Assembly: GCA_035308365.1 (NCBI GenBank)
Contig: DATGGU010000013.1
Coordinates: 16,988 to 80,987, forward strand
Source of the DNA: PALSA-505 sp035308365
Lineage (GTDB): Bacteria > Actinomycetota > Actinomycetes > Streptosporangiales > Streptosporangiaceae
Direction: 5' to 3'
Length of the DNA: 64,000 nucleotides
Shown here: positions 1 to 8,702 of the stretch, piece after piece
How the letters are laid out: each line of letters starts with the position of its first letter
How positions within the stretch are numbered: position 1 is the first letter of the stretch
Program-made: the position numbers and the translations under genes
Notes under the pieces: model-generated
What the model was told of the DNA's origin: nothing
Databases searched by the model: none
Seen by the model: only the letters and a program-made list of their open reading frames with translations

Positions 1-993
1 GGCGCCGGACCAGGCGGTCTCGGTCCAGCCGCGGGGGACGCTGGAGTCCTGGGTCAGCGTGGTGCCACCGACCGCGGTGACGTACTGGGAGGCCGCCGGG
101 TATTGCGGGCCGAAGCCGAAGTCACCCGAACTGGCCGTCACGGCCACGCCGGGATGCTGGTAGTACTGGCTGTCCCAGGTCGTCTCGGACGGGTCCTCCG
201 AACCGCCGTAGCTGTTGGAGACGTACTTCGCGCCCAGCGTGACGGCCTCATCCACCGCCGTGCCCAGGTTCTGGATCGAGTTGTCGTTGGACTCCACCAG
301 CAGGATGTGGCAGTTCGGGCAGATCGCCGAGACCATGTCCAGGTCCAGCGACTCCTCTTCTTCCCAGCCGGCCGTCGGGTCGGTGGGCGGGTAGTTCGTG
401 CTGCCATCCTGCGCCACCCGGGAAAAACACCCATTGGCCGTGGTGCACGGCGGCAGCCCGTACTGCGCCCGGTAGACGGCCAGGTCCGCCTCGGCGTTCG
501 GGTCATCGAAGGCATCCACGATGCCCACCGTCGCCCCCGAACCCGCCGTCGAGGACGGCAGGTTGTACGCGCTTTGCAAACTCGCAGGCCCGTAACCGGC
601 CGGGGTCGTGTCGGCCCGGAACAGGCCCTTGTGGCCGTGGACGTCGGCCCGCACCACGGACAGGCAGGCCATGAACCCGGCCTTCGTCGGCGGGCACACC
701 CGATGGGCCGGATGCCGCTTCCCGGAGACCCCATGAACCGGCGCGGACTTCTTCACGGCGGGGGTGGCGTGACTGGCCGCCGTCCGCGCGGACACGCCGC
801 TGGCATGACCCGTGGACGCGGACGCGGCCGGGGCGATCCCGGCCAGCGACAGGGTGAACAGGGTGGCGGCCGCCAGGCCCGACGTCACGCGCCTCGTCGC
901 GCGCGGGCGGGTGCGGCGCGCGGACGCGTCGCGAGGTGGCCATCCGAAGATTCTGGAATCCCCGAGGTGGAAGGGCATTCCTGGTGAGCGCAT
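1..993 (-). CDS. secreted S53 (sedolisin-like) serine peptidase, N-terminal 331 residues, runs off the window
   Basis: The reading frame is open from an ATG at 993 to the window edge, so the C-terminus is missing. GGAGGA lies six bases before the ATG. An Arg-rich n-region is followed by a hydrophobic stretch ending near APAASA (residue 58), i.e. a Sec/Tat-type signal. Residues 150-331 resemble sedolisins: GATVGIVDAFDDP, then an EEEESLDLDM block whose E213 and D217 have the E-x3-D spacing of the S53 catalytic Glu/Asp, then TASSGDFGFG with the oxyanion Asp (D291). The catalytic Ser (GTS motif) should lie outside the window. Residues about 60-130 look like the end of a short propeptide/linker. 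Family knowledge predicts an acid-active secreted endopeptidase; activity cannot be confirmed without the missing part. Confidence 0.85.
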   Translation of the reverse strand, partial: MRSPGMPFHLGDSRIFGWPPRDASARRTRPRATRRVTSGLAAATLFTLSLAGIAPAASASTGHASGVSARTAASHATPAVKKSAPVHGVSGKRHPAHRVCPPTKAGFMACLSVVRADVHGHKGLFRADTTPAGYGPASLQSAYNLPSSTAGSGATVGIVDAFDDPNAEADLAVYRAQYGLPPCTTANGCFSRVAQDGSTNYPPTDPTAGWEEEESLDLDMVSAICPNCHILLVESNDNSIQNLGTAVDEAVTLGAKYVSNSYGGSEDPSETTWDSQYYQHPGVAVTASSGDFGFGPQYPAASQYVTAVGGTTLTQDSSVPRGWTETAWSGA

Positions 994-1278
994 GGGCATT
1001 CCTCCAGGCATGACACCACAGCCGGATCTGCGGGATCGCGGTTCCGGCTGTGGCAATTGGGGGGCTCGCTAGGGTAGCGGGCCGACTGCTCCCTGCTCGC
1101 GGACGCTACGTGGCACTGCTTTACCGTCTCAATACCAGACGGTGACATTTCCCCGTCATTGGCGTGAGTCCGCCCAAACGGACTTACCCCCACCCGGCTA
1201 GTCAGACGGCGTGAGCCGGGAGATGCTTCGTTCGGGAATGATTAAGGATTTTGCCGGTCCAAAGAGGGCAGGAACGAC

Positions 1279-2301
1279 ATGCTGACAGCGCTGGGTGCCA
1301 CCGAGGCGGAGGATCGGGTCTACTGCTTCGTGGCCACGACCGTCTCCGCCACCTCCACGGAGATCACGTCCACGACAGGACTGTCCGAGGACGCCGTCCT
1401 CGCCGCCCTGGCCGGGCTGCGCCAGCGCGGGCTCGTCTCGCAGACCAGTGATGACCCAATCAGGTACGTGGCCTCCTCGCCCGGCACCGTCGAGGCAATG
1501 ATTTCCAACCGGCTGCGCGAGCTGCGCGAGGCGCAGGAGGTGCTCGACAGCATCGCCGACAAGCGGCGGGCCGGCCAGCTCAGCGGGGACGCGGACGGCG
1601 TGTTCGAGGTGGTGCACGGCCAGCAGGCGTTGCGCCACCACGCCCTGCACCTGCTGCACACCGCGCGGTCCGAGGTGTCCAACATGGTCAAGCCGCCGGT
1701 GATCGCCGTGCAGTCCACCGAGCGCGTGCTGCCGGGCAACGACGTGCACAACCGGGCCATCTTCGAGACCGGGGCGCTGGAGGGCCCGGGGACGCTGGAC
1801 GCCATCCGCGACGGCATGAGCAGCCACGGCGAGGTGCGGGTGCACCCCAAGCTGCCGGTCAAGATGCTGGCCGTGGACCGGTGCGTGGCCCTGGTCCCGC
1901 TGGCCCAGCGGGACAGCACACCGGTGGGCGTGCTGATCTACCAGAGTGCGGTGCTCGACGCGCTGCTCGCGCTGTTCGAGCACGTCTGGGCCCGGGCGGT
2001 CACGCTGCACATGGTCGACCCCAGGGGCGGGCCCGGAGCGGCCGAGGGGACGCTGTCCCCCGAGGACAGGCAACTGCTCTCGCTGCTGCTGGCCGGCCTG
2101 ACCGACGAGGCGATCGCCGCCCACTTCCGGGTCAGCGTCCGTACGGTCCAGCGCAAGGTACACGCGCTGATGGAGATGGCGAACGTGCGCACCCGGATGC
2201 AGCTTGCCTGGGAGGCGGCGCGGCAGGACTGGCTGTCAGGGGCCGGCGGCGGCCTGTCGGCTCCGCGCCCGGCGGGCACGATCGCCGCCGTTCAGCTTTA
2301 G
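1279..2301 (+). CDS. TrmB-like / LuxR-type helix-turn-helix transcriptional regulator
   Basis: 340 aa. Residues 1-55 form a winged-helix-like N-terminus of TrmB type (TEITSTTGLSEDAVLAALAGL, then RQRGLVSQ). The middle resembles a PLD-like/effector module (GNDVHNRAIFETGAL). The last third carries a LuxR-type HTH (LSPEDRQLLSLLLAGLTDEA and RVSVRTVQRKVHALMEMANV, residues about 253-313). AGAGGGCAGGA precedes the ATG. This two-HTH architecture is common in actinobacteria next to secreted enzymes. It is transcribed divergently from the S53 peptidase, which makes that gene a candidate target; this is inference from position only. The 285-bp gap between them holds a short hairpin (1165-1186) and no clear gene. 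Confidence 0.85.
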   Translation: MLTALGATEAEDRVYCFVATTVSATSTEITSTTGLSEDAVLAALAGLRQRGLVSQTSDDPIRYVASSPGTVEAMISNRLRELREAQEVLDSIADKRRAGQLSGDADGVFEVVHGQQALRHHALHLLHTARSEVSNMVKPPVIAVQSTERVLPGNDVHNRAIFETGALEGPGTLDAIRDGMSSHGEVRVHPKLPVKMLAVDRCVALVPLAQRDSTPVGVLIYQSAVLDALLALFEHVWARAVTLHMVDPRGGPGAAEGTLSPEDRQLLSLLLAGLTDEAIAAHFRVSVRTVQRKVHALMEMANVRTRMQLAWEAARQDWLSGAGGGLSAPRPAGTIAAVQL

Positions 2302-2558
2302 CAGGGACTGGTGCGCGGAGATCGGCTCAATGCGGTTCGTAGTGACGTGAATGCCGAGCGTGTGGGAAAAATTCGGTAGTCAGAACGGCCGCGCGATTGG
2401 TAGCTTTCGCACCGGCGTTCCGGCCGCCATGGTCCGTTCTCACGCAACGAGATATGTCTTGACTTGACGGCTGGTCATGCCTCATAGTGCAAGCGACGTG
2501 GAGTCCAGGGCTTCACGCGGACACCAACGAGCCGACCCGACCAATCCTGGGGGAACCA

Positions 2559-4673
2559 ATGAGCCGAGTTCGTGCGATCGTGGGCATTGCCAGCGGACGC
2601 CGGGCCAAATGGGCTGTTCTGGTCTTCTGGCTGATCGTCGTGGCCGTGGCTGGCCCGCTGAGCAGCAAGCTGACGGGGGCGGAGAAGAACGACTCATCGG
2701 CCTGGCTGCCGCCCAAGGCCGAATCGACCAAGGTCCTCGACCTGCAGGGGCGCTTTCAGTCGCCGAACATCTTCACCGCCGTCGTGGTCTACGACCGGCC
2801 GGACGGGCTGACCAGCGCCGACCGGGCCAAGGCCGCCGCCGACGCCAGCCAGTTCACCCATGTGGCGGGCGTGGTATCCGGCCAGGTGGCCGGCCCCTTC
2901 ATCGCCAAGGACGGCAAGGCGATCGAGACGGTCGTGCCGGTCAACCTCGGCTCCAAGGGCTGGAACGGCGCCTCGGCGGCCGCGACCTCGCTGCGCGCCA
3001 TCGCGACCGCACATGCGAACGGCCTGGCCACGCACATCGCGGGCCCGCTGGGCAGCGCCGCCGACTCGGCCAACTCGTTCAAGGGGATCGACGGCATCCT
3101 GCTGATCGCCACCCTGATCGTGGTCATCGTGCTGCTGCTCATCACCTACCGGAGCCCGGTGCTGTGGCTGCTGCCGGTGATATCGGCCGGCATCGCCCTG
3201 ACCAGCGCCGAGGCGTTCATCTACCTGCTGGCCAAGCACGCCGGCCTGACCGTCAACGCGCAGAGCGCGGGCATCCTCTACGTGCTGGTGTTCGGCGCGG
3301 GCACCGACTACGCACTGCTGCTGACCGCCAGGTACCGGGAGGAGCTGCGCAGGCACGAGGACCGGCACGAGGCGATGGCCCTCGCCATCCGCCGGGCCGG
3401 GCCCGCCATCGTGGCCAGCGCCGGCACGGTGATCCTGAGCCTGCTGACCCTGTCCGTCGCCGAGCTGGCCTCCACCAAGAGCCTGGGACCGGTGCTGGCC
3501 ATCGGCGTCGCGGTGGCCCTGCTGGCCATGATGACCCTGCTGCCCGCCCTGCTGGTGATCTTCGGCCGCTGGATCTTCTGGCCGGTCAAGCCCGCCTACG
3601 GCTCGGCCGAGCCGACGACCAAGGGCATCTGGGCGAACGTGGGCCGGCGCATCGCCGCCCGGCCGCGGATCGTCTGGATCGGCACCGCCGTGGTGCTCGG
3701 CGCGATGGCGCTCGGCCTCACCGGCCTGAAGGCCAGCGGCCTGACCGCCGCCGAGTCCTTCACCGGCCACCACCCGGACTCGGTCGTCGGTCAGACGGTC
3801 ATCGACCAGAACTTCCCGGCCGGCGCCGGGGAGCCCGTGGTCGTGGTCGGCAACGTGGGCCAGTCGGCCCAGTTGCTGGCGGCGGTCCGGAGCACGCCGG
3901 GGATCACCGACGTGACACCGCCGGTGACCAGGGTCGGCCACGCCTGGCTGCAGGGCACGCTCACCGCACCGCCAGACAGCCAGACGGCGTTCGGCACGAT
4001 CGGCCGGGTACGGGATGCCGTGCACGCCGTCCCCGGGGCGAATGCGATGGTCGGCGGCAATACGGCGATCACGCTGGATATCGCGCGGGCGGCCGACCAC
4101 GACCGTAACGTGATCATCCCGATCATCCTGGTTCTGGTGTTCCTCATCCTCGGGCTGCTGCTGCGGGCGGTGGTGGCACCGATCATGCTGATCGCCACCG
4201 TGGCGCTGTCGTTCGCGGCGGCGCTGGGCGTGAGTTCGCTGTTCTTCAACCACGTGTTCAGCTACGGCAACGCCGACAACTCCTTCCCGCTGTTCGTCTT
4301 CGTGTTCCTCGTCGCCCTGGGCATCGACTACAACATCTTCCTGATGACCCGGGTGCGGGAGGAGGCGGCCAAGCAGGGTGCGCGGCCCGGCGCGCTCACC
4401 GGCCTGTCGGCCACCGGCGGGGTCATCACCTCGGCGGGGGCCGTGCTGGCCGGCACGTTCGCCGCGCTCAGCACGCTGCCGGTCACGTTCCTGGCCGAGC
4501 TCGGGTTCGCGGTGGCGTTCGGCGTGCTGCTCGACACGATCGTGGTCCGGTCCGTGCTGGTCACGGCGCTCAACCTGGATCTGGGCCGCTGGGTGTGGTG
4601 GCCGAGCAGGCTCTTCCGCGAGCCGGCCACCGAGCCGGAGGAACTGGAAGAGCAGCCCTCACCCGTGGGATAA
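2559..4673 (+). CDS. MMPL family (RND-type) membrane transporter
   Basis: 704 aa. The ATG at 2559 with GGGGGAACCA upstream gives MSRVRAIVGIASGRR, a typical MMPL start; an in-frame GTG at 2487 would add 24 polar residues and has no ribosome site. Two halves repeat the MMPL plan: one N-terminal helix (AVLVFWLIVVAVAGPLSS), a large outer loop, then five helices, twice. Typical motifs include FGAGTDYALLLTARYREELR and its second copy LVALGIDYNIFLMTRVREEA, each with the conserved helix-IV Asp that relays protons. The family exports lipids or small hydrophobic compounds. No partner lipid enzyme is adjacent, so the substrate is unknown. Confidence 0.93.
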   Translation: MSRVRAIVGIASGRRAKWAVLVFWLIVVAVAGPLSSKLTGAEKNDSSAWLPPKAESTKVLDLQGRFQSPNIFTAVVVYDRPDGLTSADRAKAAADASQFTHVAGVVSGQVAGPFIAKDGKAIETVVPVNLGSKGWNGASAAATSLRAIATAHANGLATHIAGPLGSAADSANSFKGIDGILLIATLIVVIVLLLITYRSPVLWLLPVISAGIALTSAEAFIYLLAKHAGLTVNAQSAGILYVLVFGAGTDYALLLTARYREELRRHEDRHEAMALAIRRAGPAIVASAGTVILSLLTLSVAELASTKSLGPVLAIGVAVALLAMMTLLPALLVIFGRWIFWPVKPAYGSAEPTTKGIWANVGRRIAARPRIVWIGTAVVLGAMALGLTGLKASGLTAAESFTGHHPDSVVGQTVIDQNFPAGAGEPVVVVGNVGQSAQLLAAVRSTPGITDVTPPVTRVGHAWLQGTLTAPPDSQTAFGTIGRVRDAVHAVPGANAMVGGNTAITLDIARAADHDRNVIIPIILVLVFLILGLLLRAVVAPIMLIATVALSFAAALGVSSLFFNHVFSYGNADNSFPLFVFVFLVALGIDYNIFLMTRVREEAAKQGARPGALTGLSATGGVITSAGAVLAGTFAALSTLPVTFLAELGFAVAFGVLLDTIVVRSVLVTALNLDLGRWVWWPSRLFREPATEPEELEEQPSPVG

Positions 4674-4701
4674 CGCTCCAAGGCTAGTCAGGCCTCCGAG
4701 G

Positions 4702-4720
4702 GTTTGGTAACTTTCCTAAC
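4702..4720 (+). promoter_or_regulatory. imperfect palindromic operator upstream of the GH9-like gene
   Basis: The 19-mer GTTTGGTAACTTTCCTAAC has two 9-base arms around a central C that match 7 of 9. The reverse strand reads GTTAGGAAAGTTACCAAAC, close to the AGGAAA-N-TTTCCT palindromes bound by ROK-family repressors such as CsnR upstream of secreted glycosidase genes. It lies 29 bases before the ATG at 4750. Substrate-induced repression is inferred. Confidence 0.5.
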
Positions 4721-4749
4721 TAATAGTTGCCGAATCCCCGGAGGCCGGC

Positions 4750-6675
4750 ATGAGATTCCCATCGCGGACCACGGTCGCCGCCGTTGGCCTCGCCGCGGTC
4801 TGCGCCGCCCTGCTGTCGGTACCGGGTGTGGCCGCTGCCCGCATCACCGTCGGCGAACCGCCGATGGTGCGGGTGAACCAGGTCGGCTACCCGGAGACAG
4901 GCGCAAAGATCGCCTTCGTCATGCTGTCCGCACCGGCCCGCAGCGTAAGCTTCGCGCTCGAAGGCCCGCACGGCAGCGTCTACCTGGCCGGCCGGTCCAC
5001 CGACGACCTCGGCTTCTGGAGCTCACGGTACCGGGCGGTATTCGAGATCAGCTTCTCCCGCTTCGAGCACCCGGGCACCTACCGGATCGCGCTCACCGCG
5101 CCGGCCCGCGCCGTCTCCCCCATCTTCCGGATCGCCAGCCCGCAGGCTCTGTACACCAGGCTGGTCACGAACGGGGTCAGATACTTCACTTCTGAACGGG
5201 ACGGCGGCAACGTCGTCTCCTCGGTGCTGCACCGCCAGCCGGCCAACCTCACCGACCGCAGCGCGATTGTCTACGCCGACCCGCGCTACGACAAGAACGA
5301 CAACCTGCTCGGCAAGTTCCACAAGATCGGCGGTCCGGTGGACGTGTCCGGCGGCTGGTTCGACGCCGGCGGCGGCTACGAGAAGTTCGCTTATACGGCC
5401 AGCTTCGCCGACGCGCTCCTGCTGATGGCCGAGCGCAACGCCCCGGGCCGGTACCCGGCGCTGATGCCGGAGGCACAGTTCGGTCTGCGCTGGACCGGCC
5501 GCCTGTTCGACCCGGTGCACAGGGTGATGTACGTGCAGGTGGGGATCGGCAACGGCAACGCCAGCAACACCATCGAGGGCGACTACAACTTCTGGTTCCT
5601 GCCGCAGCGTGAGGACCACATGGGGGCCAAACCAGGCGACCCCGGCTATTACGTGGAGTACCGGCCGGTCTTCGAGGCCGCGCCGCCGGGCAAGCCGGTC
5701 AGCCCGGACCTGGCCGGGCGGTTCGCCGCCGACTTCGCGCTGGGCGCCCAGCTCGACACCAGGACCGACCCCCCTGAGGCCGCCTACCTGCTGGCCGAGG
5801 CGCGCGAGGTGTACGGCCTGGCCCAGACCACCAACGTCCGCTCGATCGTCACCACGTTCCCGCACGACTACTACCCGGGCAGCGAGTGGAAAAGCGACAT
5901 GCTCTGGGGCGCGACCGAGATCGCCCTGGCCGACGCGGCGGTCCGTGGCGAGCGCCACCACATGCACGCCGACCTGGAGACCGCCGCCAGGTGGGCCCGG
6001 GCCTACATCAAGCAGGGCCACCCGGCCGGCGGTGACACCTTCAACCTGTATGACAACGGCGCGGTCGCCGAGGGCGACCTGCTGAAGGCCATGCGTGAAG
6101 CCGGCGGGGCGCCGGTGATAGCGCCCGGGTCGCTGCTGGCCGACCTGGCCGCACAGCTCAAGGTCGGCGAGGCCTGGGCCAAGGGCGACCCGTTCGGGCT
6201 CGGCACCCAGCTCGGCGCGTCCGACGCCGCACCACACGCGTTCGGGCTTTACACCACCAACGCCATCTACCAGGAGTACGGCGGATCGGATGCCTACCGC
6301 GCGTTCGCCCAGGAGCAGATGAACTTCGCGCTGGGCGCCAACGCCTGGGGCAGCTCGTTCGTCGTCGGCGCGGGCAGCACCTTCCCGCACTGTATGCAGA
6401 GCGAGATCGCCAACCTGGCCGGGTCGCTGACCGGCCATGGCGACATCCAGCTCGGCGCGACCACGGACGGGCCGAGCAGCCTGGGCAACTTCAAGGGCCT
6501 CGGCACCGTGCCGGGGATGAAGGCCTGCTCGGTGGGCGGCTTCAAGATGTTCGACAACAACGTGGCCGGCTACGAGGACAACGTGGTGAGCTGGCCCAGC
6601 GTGGAGCCCGCGGACGACTACTCGGCCGGGTCGCTGCTGGCGTTCTCCTACGGGGCAGCCGGGCCGGCTGCCTGA
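4750..6675 (+). CDS. secreted glycoside hydrolase family 9-like protein with altered catalytic motif
   Basis: 641 aa. Signal peptide MRFPSRTTVAAVGLAAVCAALL through VPGVAAA. Residues about 38-130 are an Ig-like cellulase N-terminal domain (RVNQVGYPETGAKIAFV). The rest is an (alpha/alpha)6 GH9-type domain. The catalytic-base motif DAGD of GH9 is here DAGG (GGWFDAGGGYEKF), so the usual base Asp is Gly. The PHHR-like substrate motif is PHCM. The acid Glu appears retained near the C-terminus (VEPADDYSAG). GGAGG precedes the ATG. It may be a divergent glycosidase with a shifted base, or a non-hydrolytic sugar-binding derivative. It is monocistronic, with the palindrome at 4702-4720 upstream. Confidence 0.85.
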   Translation: MRFPSRTTVAAVGLAAVCAALLSVPGVAAARITVGEPPMVRVNQVGYPETGAKIAFVMLSAPARSVSFALEGPHGSVYLAGRSTDDLGFWSSRYRAVFEISFSRFEHPGTYRIALTAPARAVSPIFRIASPQALYTRLVTNGVRYFTSERDGGNVVSSVLHRQPANLTDRSAIVYADPRYDKNDNLLGKFHKIGGPVDVSGGWFDAGGGYEKFAYTASFADALLLMAERNAPGRYPALMPEAQFGLRWTGRLFDPVHRVMYVQVGIGNGNASNTIEGDYNFWFLPQREDHMGAKPGDPGYYVEYRPVFEAAPPGKPVSPDLAGRFAADFALGAQLDTRTDPPEAAYLLAEAREVYGLAQTTNVRSIVTTFPHDYYPGSEWKSDMLWGATEIALADAAVRGERHHMHADLETAARWARAYIKQGHPAGGDTFNLYDNGAVAEGDLLKAMREAGGAPVIAPGSLLADLAAQLKVGEAWAKGDPFGLGTQLGASDAAPHAFGLYTTNAIYQEYGGSDAYRAFAQEQMNFALGANAWGSSFVVGAGSTFPHCMQSEIANLAGSLTGHGDIQLGATTDGPSSLGNFKGLGTVPGMKACSVGGFKMFDNNVAGYEDNVVSWPSVEPADDYSAGSLLAFSYGAAGPAA

Positions 6676-6757
6676 CCCTGCCCGCCCGCTGCTGGGCCTG
6701 CCCCGGCCTCCCCGGCGCCGGCCCGGCCGCCGGCGTTCCGGGGTTCCGTCAAATATT

Positions 6758-7507
6758 TCAAAGATTGAGGATGAGGCCGTCGTGGGCCACCTCGAAGCCG
6801 ACTTCGCCGGGGCGGTCCAGGACGTCGTCTGACAGGTGGGTGAGCACGACCCGGTCGCAGCCGAGCTCGGCGCGATGCCGGGTGAGCTCACCGTGGCTGA
6901 GGTGGTGCCGGATCTCACGATCCAGCGTGTAGGACTCCGCGATCAGCAGGTGCGCCCGGTGGGCCGCCGCCGTGATCGTGTCCGTCCAGGCGGTGTCGCC
7001 GGTATAGGCGATGCGCCTGCCACCGATGTCCAGCCGCAGGATCAGCGGCGGCGCGCCGCTGGGGTGCCGGGCTTCCCAGGCGGTCGCCTCGCCGTGGGTC
7101 AGGGCCGTCGTGGTGCCGGGGTGGAGTTCGGTGGTGGTCACCTCGAACCGCCTGCTGACGCCCGTGGATCCGGGGAACATGACCTCCATGGCCTGGTGCA
7201 GCCGCGCTGCGATGCCCGGCGGACCTGCCACCTGAAGTGGCCGGGCTCTACGGTGGAACTGTCCGTCCAGGATCAGGAATGGAAGGCCACCGAAATGGTC
7301 GCCGTGCAGGTGCGAGATGACCACAACGGCGATCTCGCCCGGGTCCAGGCCCTGCCGCTTCAGCGCTGCCAGGCTGGTGGCGCCGCAGTCGAGCAGCACG
7401 GCCTCTTGCTGGCCGGCCGGACGCAGGTGGATGCACGCCTGGAGCCTGCCGCCGCTGCCGAAGGCGTCGCCCGAACCGGCGAATGTGACCGTGATCCCCT
7501 CTGGCAT
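6758..7507 (-). CDS. MBL-fold metallo-hydrolase (RNase Z-like)
   Basis: 249 aa. Start chosen at the ATG (7507) giving MPEGITVTFAGSGDAF because GGGGAGGCGCG precedes it; a longer start at 7525 lacks one. Zinc motif HLHGDH (SHLHGDHFGG, residues 66-71), distal YTGDT Asp and the HLSHGE/LTHLSDD region match the metallo-beta-lactamase fold of RNase Z/arylsulfatase type. The long RNase Z exosite arm is not evident, so it is more likely a general phosphodiesterase or ester hydrolase. It is convergent with the GH9-like gene and divergent from the pirin gene. Cytoplasmic, no signal peptide. Confidence 0.9.
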   Translation of the reverse strand: MPEGITVTFAGSGDAFGSGGRLQACIHLRPAGQQEAVLLDCGATSLAALKRQGLDPGEIAVVVISHLHGDHFGGLPFLILDGQFHRRARPLQVAGPPGIAARLHQAMEVMFPGSTGVSRRFEVTTTELHPGTTTALTHGEATAWEARHPSGAPPLILRLDIGGRRIAYTGDTAWTDTITAAAHRAHLLIAESYTLDREIRHHLSHGELTRHRAELGCDRVVLTHLSDDVLDRPGEVGFEVAHDGLILNL

Positions 7508-7641
7508 CGCGCCTCCCCTCAGCACGCCGCACCGGTCCGAGGAATATTTGCGGCGTCAACTATCTTTGCACGAACGACAGAGCTTGCCAGGCCCACTAGC
7601 CACCGGGTTACCGGCCAGCAGCCCGATAAAGGAGTACAGCA

Positions 7642-8640
7642 ATGCCAGCGGTAACTGTCGACGACATCCTCGTGCTGCCGCGGGTTCTCGACCCGGATCC
7701 CGCCACCACGGCCGACCGCCCCGTTCTGTCCGTGACCACCGCGCCCTCCGGGCTGGAGGGTGAGGGCTTCCCGGTCAGACGCGCCTTCGCCGGGGTGGAT
7801 CTGAGCAACCTCGACCCGTTCATCCACATGGACCAGATGGGCGAGGTGAACTACGCGCCAGGAGAGCCCAAGGGCACCCCGTGGCACCCGCACCGGGGCT
7901 TTGAGACCGTCACCTACATGATCGACGGCGTGTTCCGGCACCAGGACTCCAACGGCGGCGGCGGCCTGATCACCGACGGCGACACCCAGTGGATGACCGC
8001 GGGCGGCGGGATCCTGCACATCGAGGCCCCGCCGGAGGAAGTGGTCATGAAGGGCGGCCTGTTCCACGGCTTCCAGCTCTGGGTGAACCTGCCGGCCAGG
8101 CTCAAGATGACCAGCCCGCGCTACCAGGACATCAGGGCCGGCCAGGTGCGGCTGCTCAGCTCGGCCGACGGCGGCGCGCTGCTGCGGCTCATCGCCGGTG
8201 AGGTGGCGGGATATCAGGGTCCCGGCGTCACGCACACCCCGATCACCTTGCTGCACGCCACCCTCTCCCCCGGCGCCCAGGTCAGGCTGCCCTGGCGGCC
8301 CGGCTTCAACGCCCTGGGCTATGTGCTGGCGGGCTCCGGCTCGGTTGGCGCCGGGCACCGGCCGGTGCGGACGGGACAGCTCGCCGTGTTCGGCCCGGGC
8401 GAGGTCATCACGGTGGCCGCCGGCCAGCGCCAGGACGGCCCGTCGGCGGGCCTGGACATCCTGCTGCTCGGCGGCCAGCCGATCAAGGAGCCGGTCGCCG
8501 CCTACGGCCCGTTCGTGATGAACACCCGGGAGGAACTGGTCCAGGCCTTCGAGGACTACCAGGCCGGCCGCCTCGGCTCCATCCCCGCCGAGCCGGTTCC
8601 GCTGCCCGAGGAGTCCCACCCGGGTCACGACGTCCTGTAG
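7642..8640 (+). CDS. pirin family protein
   Basis: 332 aa bicupin. Conserved pirin features are PFIHMDQMG, WHPHRGFETVTY (His82 and His84) and ILHIEAPPEE (His126, Glu128), the four Fe-binding ligands of the family. AAAGGAG lies 7-8 bases before the ATG. Pirins are cytosolic or nuclear redox sensors; some bacterial ones are quercetin dioxygenases. The C-terminal cupin (PGFNALGYVLAGSGSVG) is also recognisable. Monocistronic, followed by a strong hairpin. Confidence 0.92.
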   Translation: MPAVTVDDILVLPRVLDPDPATTADRPVLSVTTAPSGLEGEGFPVRRAFAGVDLSNLDPFIHMDQMGEVNYAPGEPKGTPWHPHRGFETVTYMIDGVFRHQDSNGGGGLITDGDTQWMTAGGGILHIEAPPEEVVMKGGLFHGFQLWVNLPARLKMTSPRYQDIRAGQVRLLSSADGGALLRLIAGEVAGYQGPGVTHTPITLLHATLSPGAQVRLPWRPGFNALGYVLAGSGSVGAGHRPVRTGQLAVFGPGEVITVAAGQRQDGPSAGLDILLLGGQPIKEPVAAYGPFVMNTREELVQAFEDYQAGRLGSIPAEPVPLPEESHPGHDVL

Positions 8641-8648
8641 CCCACCCA

Positions 8649-8676
8649 CCGGGGCACGGCACATGCCGTGCCCCGG
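8649..8676. terminator. bidirectional hairpin terminator between pirin and MFS genes
   Basis: A 13-bp perfect stem (arms CCGGGGCACGGCA and its complement) around a 2-base apex sits between convergent genes. There is no T-run, as is usual in high-GC actinobacteria. Confidence 0.75.
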
Positions 8677-8702
8677 CGCCGGGTCAGCGTGACCGCCTGG
8701 CT

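Noticed and set aside
2459..2490. sigma-70 type promoter before the MMPL gene
   Set aside because: TTGACT is followed 17 bases later by TCATAG, a poor -10, so it is not supported.
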